DNA of 32,675 bases from NCBI GenBank assembly GCA_034432095.1, contig DAOUCV010000084.1, positions 1 through 32,675 on the forward strand, written 5' to 3'. The position numbers and the translations under genes were made by a program. The notes below the pieces were generated by a model that saw only the letters and a program-made list of their open reading frames with translations, was not told the origin of the DNA and did no database searches. How positions within the stretch are numbered: position 1 is the first letter of the stretch; every line of letters starts with the position of its first letter. Positions 30,017-32,675 of this stretch are shown here, in pieces. Source of the DNA: DAOUCV01 sp034432095 (lineage in GTDB: Bacteria; Chloroflexota; Dehalococcoidia; Dehalococcoidales; UBA2162).

Positions 30017-32587
30017 TTGATTCCCGTCAGGTTGTCCGTGCGGAATTTTATGCCCTACCGGGACAATGTGCCACCTCTTGATTTCACCGGCATCCATACC
30101 GTTAGTATCTGTGGTGATAACGGCAATGGTAAGTCCGCCCTGATTGACGCCATGACCTGGGCATTGTGGGGGAAGACTAGGGCCAAGAGTGATGACGACC
30201 TCATTCACCTGGGGCGGAGTGAGGCTGAGGTGGAGTTTGACTTCACCGTTGGGCAACAGACCTATCGGGTCATACGTAAACGTGCCAGACCCAAACGGCA
30301 CCGGGCCTCGGGACAGAGTAGCCTTGACCTGCTAATAGCCAGCGATGGTAGCTTCAAAGTAATCTCGGGTAATAGTATTGACGAGACGGAGAAAAAAATT
30401 AGAAACATTCTCCATATGGACTACGTTACCTTCGTTAACAGCGCCTACCTGCGCCAGGGCCACGCTGATGAATTCACCCAGCAACCTCCGGTTAAACGAA
30501 AGGAGGTGCTAGCTAATATTCTGCGCCTCTCTATCTATGACGAACTTGAGCAACAGGCGAGAGAACTGGCTAAACAGCGGGAAACCGAAAAGGCACTCGC
30601 TGAGAGTGCTATTAGAGATATTAGAGCCGAATTAGCCCAGAAGCCAGTCTATGAAGCCGAACTTACCCAGGCACAGTCCGAGCTATCACAAATTGACCGG
30701 GTATTAGAAGAACGAGAATCCAGATTAAACGAACTACGGCAGCAAAAAGAACTACTGGAAAGCAAGAAGTCGCAGTTGACCCAGCTGGAGAAGCACATTG
30801 CCGAGAGTGCCAGAACGCTGGAGTTAGTGGATGACCAATTGAAACAACTGCGCTCCCGAATCAAAGAGCATGAAGAATTAATCGCCCAGCGTGCTACTAT
30901 AGAAGAATGTTACGCTCAGTATATTGAGGCGAAAAAGCTGAATGACGAGTTCGACCAAAAGCTCAGGCTGGCTGCGGTACTTAATGAGCGCCGCCACCAG
31001 CTAGAGATGGCGATAGAGCGAGCCCAGGCAGCCATCGTCACTGAGCATAAGCTGGCGGAAAACAAAATCGTTGAACTTGACTCTAGCTTCCAGAAACTGC
31101 CTCGGCTTAAAGACGAATTGCAGGCAGTGCAGGCGGAATTAAACCGGCTGGCTGGAGATGAAGAACGGCTAAGGCAAAAAAGGGAGGCTAACCAGAAACT
31201 ACAGGCTTATGTCCGTACTCTGGAAGCGGATAGAGCACGGCTGGAACAGGAGATAAGCGAAATAGAGGGAAAACTCGCTCTGCTGGCAACTCAGAGCGGG
31301 GCTAAATGTCCCCTGTGTGAGAGGGAGCTGGGCGAAGAGCACCGCCAGCTTATTGAGGCGAAGTACACTATGGAAAAGAGCCAGAAGACCGATTCCCTGA
31401 AATCAAAAGAAGCCGAGCTAGCCCGGAAGCAGGTAGAGCTAAGTTCTGCGGAGAAGGAGATATCCCGTTTGGAGACAAATCTGAATCAGGCTAAAACTTC
31501 AGCCCTGAATAGAGTTAGCCTCCTGAACCGGGAGGTCGGTGAATCTGAAAAGGCTGGTAACCAGCTAGTTGAGGAAAGACGCCGACTATCTGAAATCGAG
31601 GAACGACTAGCCAGAAAGGATTTCGCCACCAGTGAGCAAGAACTGCTACGCCAGCTTGAAGGTGAGCTGGCCAGACTCAACTACGATTCGCAAGAGCACG
31701 AACAGGTGCGCCGTCGCTTGGATGCTCTGGAACGATATGAAACACCCAAACTGAAGTTGGAAGAGGCCGATAGGCTCATTAGGCAGGAAAGAGAGGCGGC
31801 ATCAAGGGCTGAGCAGCATGTTCAAGAACTGCGACTCAGCCTGGAGGGTGACAGGAAGAGAAGGGAGGAATTGACTGCCGAACTCGGCTCACTTCCCGAG
31901 CTAGCCAGTGTTTTAGCCCAGGCTGAGACCGAGCACCAAAGGCTGAGCACGCAGCAAAAGCAGGCGCAGGAAAAAGTGGGCAGTATCAAGGGGAAACTGC
32001 AACGCCTGTCTGAACTGGAGACCAGGATGAAGGAAAAGGAAGGGTTATTGAGCCAGGCCGCGAAAGAAGAGAGCATCTACCGAGAGCTAGCCCAGGCTTT
32101 TGGCAAAAAGGGAATACAGGCGTGGCTCATTGAGATGGCTCTCCCCGAAATTGAAGCTGAAGCCAATAAGCTGCTGGGGCGCATGACCGATAATAGGATG
32201 CACGTCAAGATTGAAACGCAGCGCGAGACGAAGAAGGGGGATACTGTTGAAACCCTGGATATTAAAATTGCCGATGAGCTGGGGACGCGAAATTACGAGA
32301 TGTATAGTGGCGGTGAAGCCTTCCGTATTGACTTTGCTATTCGTATTGCCCTGTCCAAGCTGTTAGCCAGACGAGCCGGGGCGCCACTGCCAACGCTGAT
32401 TATTGATGAAGGTTTTGGCACTCAGGACAGTACCGGTCTGGAAAAACTTAAAGAGGCGATAAATTCTATTCAGGACGACTTTGAGAAGATAATCGTCATT
32501 ACTCATGTTGAGGAGCTAAAGGACGCCTTCCCCAACCGTATTGATGTCATCAAGACCGCCGAAGGCTCAACCATTGAAGTGAGCTAA
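30017..32587 (+). CDS. SbcC/Rad50-like SMC-type ATPase
   Basis: 856 residues. Walker A GDNGNGKS at 33-40, then long coiled coils (about 180-420 and 440-690) interrupted by a zinc hook CPLC at 431-434, then the ABC signature MYSGGEAFR and Walker B TLIIDEGFG near the C-terminus. With SbcD/Mre11 such proteins process DNA ends and hairpins; no SbcD gene lies in the window. This is relevant because the surrounding gaps are rich in palindromes, the classical SbcCD substrates (a suggestive link only). The start is TTG 30017 with GAGGAG upstream; IPVRLSVRNFMPY is the usual N-terminal strand, supporting it. The gene is complete. Confidence 0.93.
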   Translation: MIPVRLSVRNFMPYRDNVPPLDFTGIHTVSICGDNGNGKSALIDAMTWALWGKTRAKSDDDLIHLGRSEAEVEFDFTVGQQTYRVIRKRARPKRHRASGQSSLDLLIASDGSFKVISGNSIDETEKKIRNILHMDYVTFVNSAYLRQGHADEFTQQPPVKRKEVLANILRLSIYDELEQQARELAKQRETEKALAESAIRDIRAELAQKPVYEAELTQAQSELSQIDRVLEERESRLNELRQQKELLESKKSQLTQLEKHIAESARTLELVDDQLKQLRSRIKEHEELIAQRATIEECYAQYIEAKKLNDEFDQKLRLAAVLNERRHQLEMAIERAQAAIVTEHKLAENKIVELDSSFQKLPRLKDELQAVQAELNRLAGDEERLRQKREANQKLQAYVRTLEADRARLEQEISEIEGKLALLATQSGAKCPLCERELGEEHRQLIEAKYTMEKSQKTDSLKSKEAELARKQVELSSAEKEISRLETNLNQAKTSALNRVSLLNREVGESEKAGNQLVEERRRLSEIEERLARKDFATSEQELLRQLEGELARLNYDSQEHEQVRRRLDALERYETPKLKLEEADRLIRQEREAASRAEQHVQELRLSLEGDRKRREELTAELGSLPELASVLAQAETEHQRLSTQQKQAQEKVGSIKGKLQRLSELETRMKEKEGLLSQAAKEESIYRELAQAFGKKGIQAWLIEMALPEIEAEANKLLGRMTDNRMHVKIETQRETKKGDTVETLDIKIADELGTRNYEMYSGGEAFRIDFAIRIALSKLLARRAGAPLPTLIIDEGFGTQDSTGLEKLKEAINSIQDDFEKIIVITHVEELKDAFPNRIDVIKTAEGSTIEVS

Positions 32588-32675
32588 TCTGTGTCACCGG
32601 ACACCTAAAAAGGGCCACTTGTGGACGGGTCAAAATCCGCCACCGGTAGGTAAGAAAAGAATAGCTCATTTAGCT
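32588..32675. other. Possible start of a mobile element end at window edge
   Basis: After the ATPase gene a short inverted repeat GTGTC-accg-GACAC (32591-32604) is followed by GGCCACTTGTGGAC. This layout reminds me of the multiple-repeat ends of IS21-type elements, but only 88 bp are visible and no transposase is present. Confidence 0.2.

Overview
The window looks like a chromosomal core segment of a bacterium from the Chloroflexota, most likely a Dehalococcoidia-type lineage. I infer this from protein style, from the neighbourhood of PEP synthase, dGTPase-like protein, dnaG and rpoD beside an F-type ATP synthase operon, and from the mix of TTG/GTG starts. No database search was possible. Nearly all genes are housekeeping or metabolic; I see no phage, CRISPR array or complete insertion sequence.

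Layout. Positions 1-752 (+) hold the 3' end of an amidohydrolase, then a 78-residue glutaredoxin-like gene interrupted by an in-frame TGA exactly where the first redox Cys should be, followed by a hairpin that fits the bacterial SECIS pattern. I read it as a selenocysteine glutaredoxin; a plain six-frame ORF search misses it. Positions 756-3145 (-) hold a class II aldolase and a phosphofructokinase with pyrophosphate-type residues. Positions 3218-4402 hold a palindromic repeat, a promoter with a structured ~250-nt leader, a ferredoxin, a small duplicated-repeat protein and tRNA-Ser(UGA). Positions 4403-11067 (-) are a run of co-directional genes: substrate-binding lipoprotein, NDP-forming acyl-CoA synthetase-like protein, zinc-ribbon coiled-coil protein with fresh 87-bp repeats, radC, a membrane-targeted gluzincin peptidase, and prfB with its programmed +1 frameshift at CTT-TGA. 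Endonuclease V follows (11106-11825, -). Positions 11917-13990 (+) carry rpsP, khpA and a zinc-ribbon/PQQ-propeller membrane protein.

Positions 14069-21226 (-) are a complete F1Fo ATP synthase operon, atpZ-atpB-atpE-(36-residue membrane ORF)-atpF-atpH-atpA-atpG-atpD-atpC. A dispersed repeat is inserted between atpA and atpG, and atpG seems to start at CTG directly at the repeat edge. A bifunctional-nuclease-family gene with a strong terminator precedes the operon. Positions 22074-32587 hold PEP synthase (behind a perfect 36-bp tandem promoter duplication), a dGTPase-like protein, dnaG, rpoD, a flavin reductase (-) and an SbcC/Rad50-like ATPase.

How they fit together: PPi-type PFK, aldolase and PEP synthase suggest reversible, energy-saving glycolysis/gluconeogenesis. 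The ATP synthase c subunit carries proton-type rather than sodium-type residues. Two separate UGA recoding events (selenocysteine and RF2 frameshifting) lie about 10 kb apart. GC-rich palindromic repeats punctuate at least five intergenic gaps and in two cases abut start codons.
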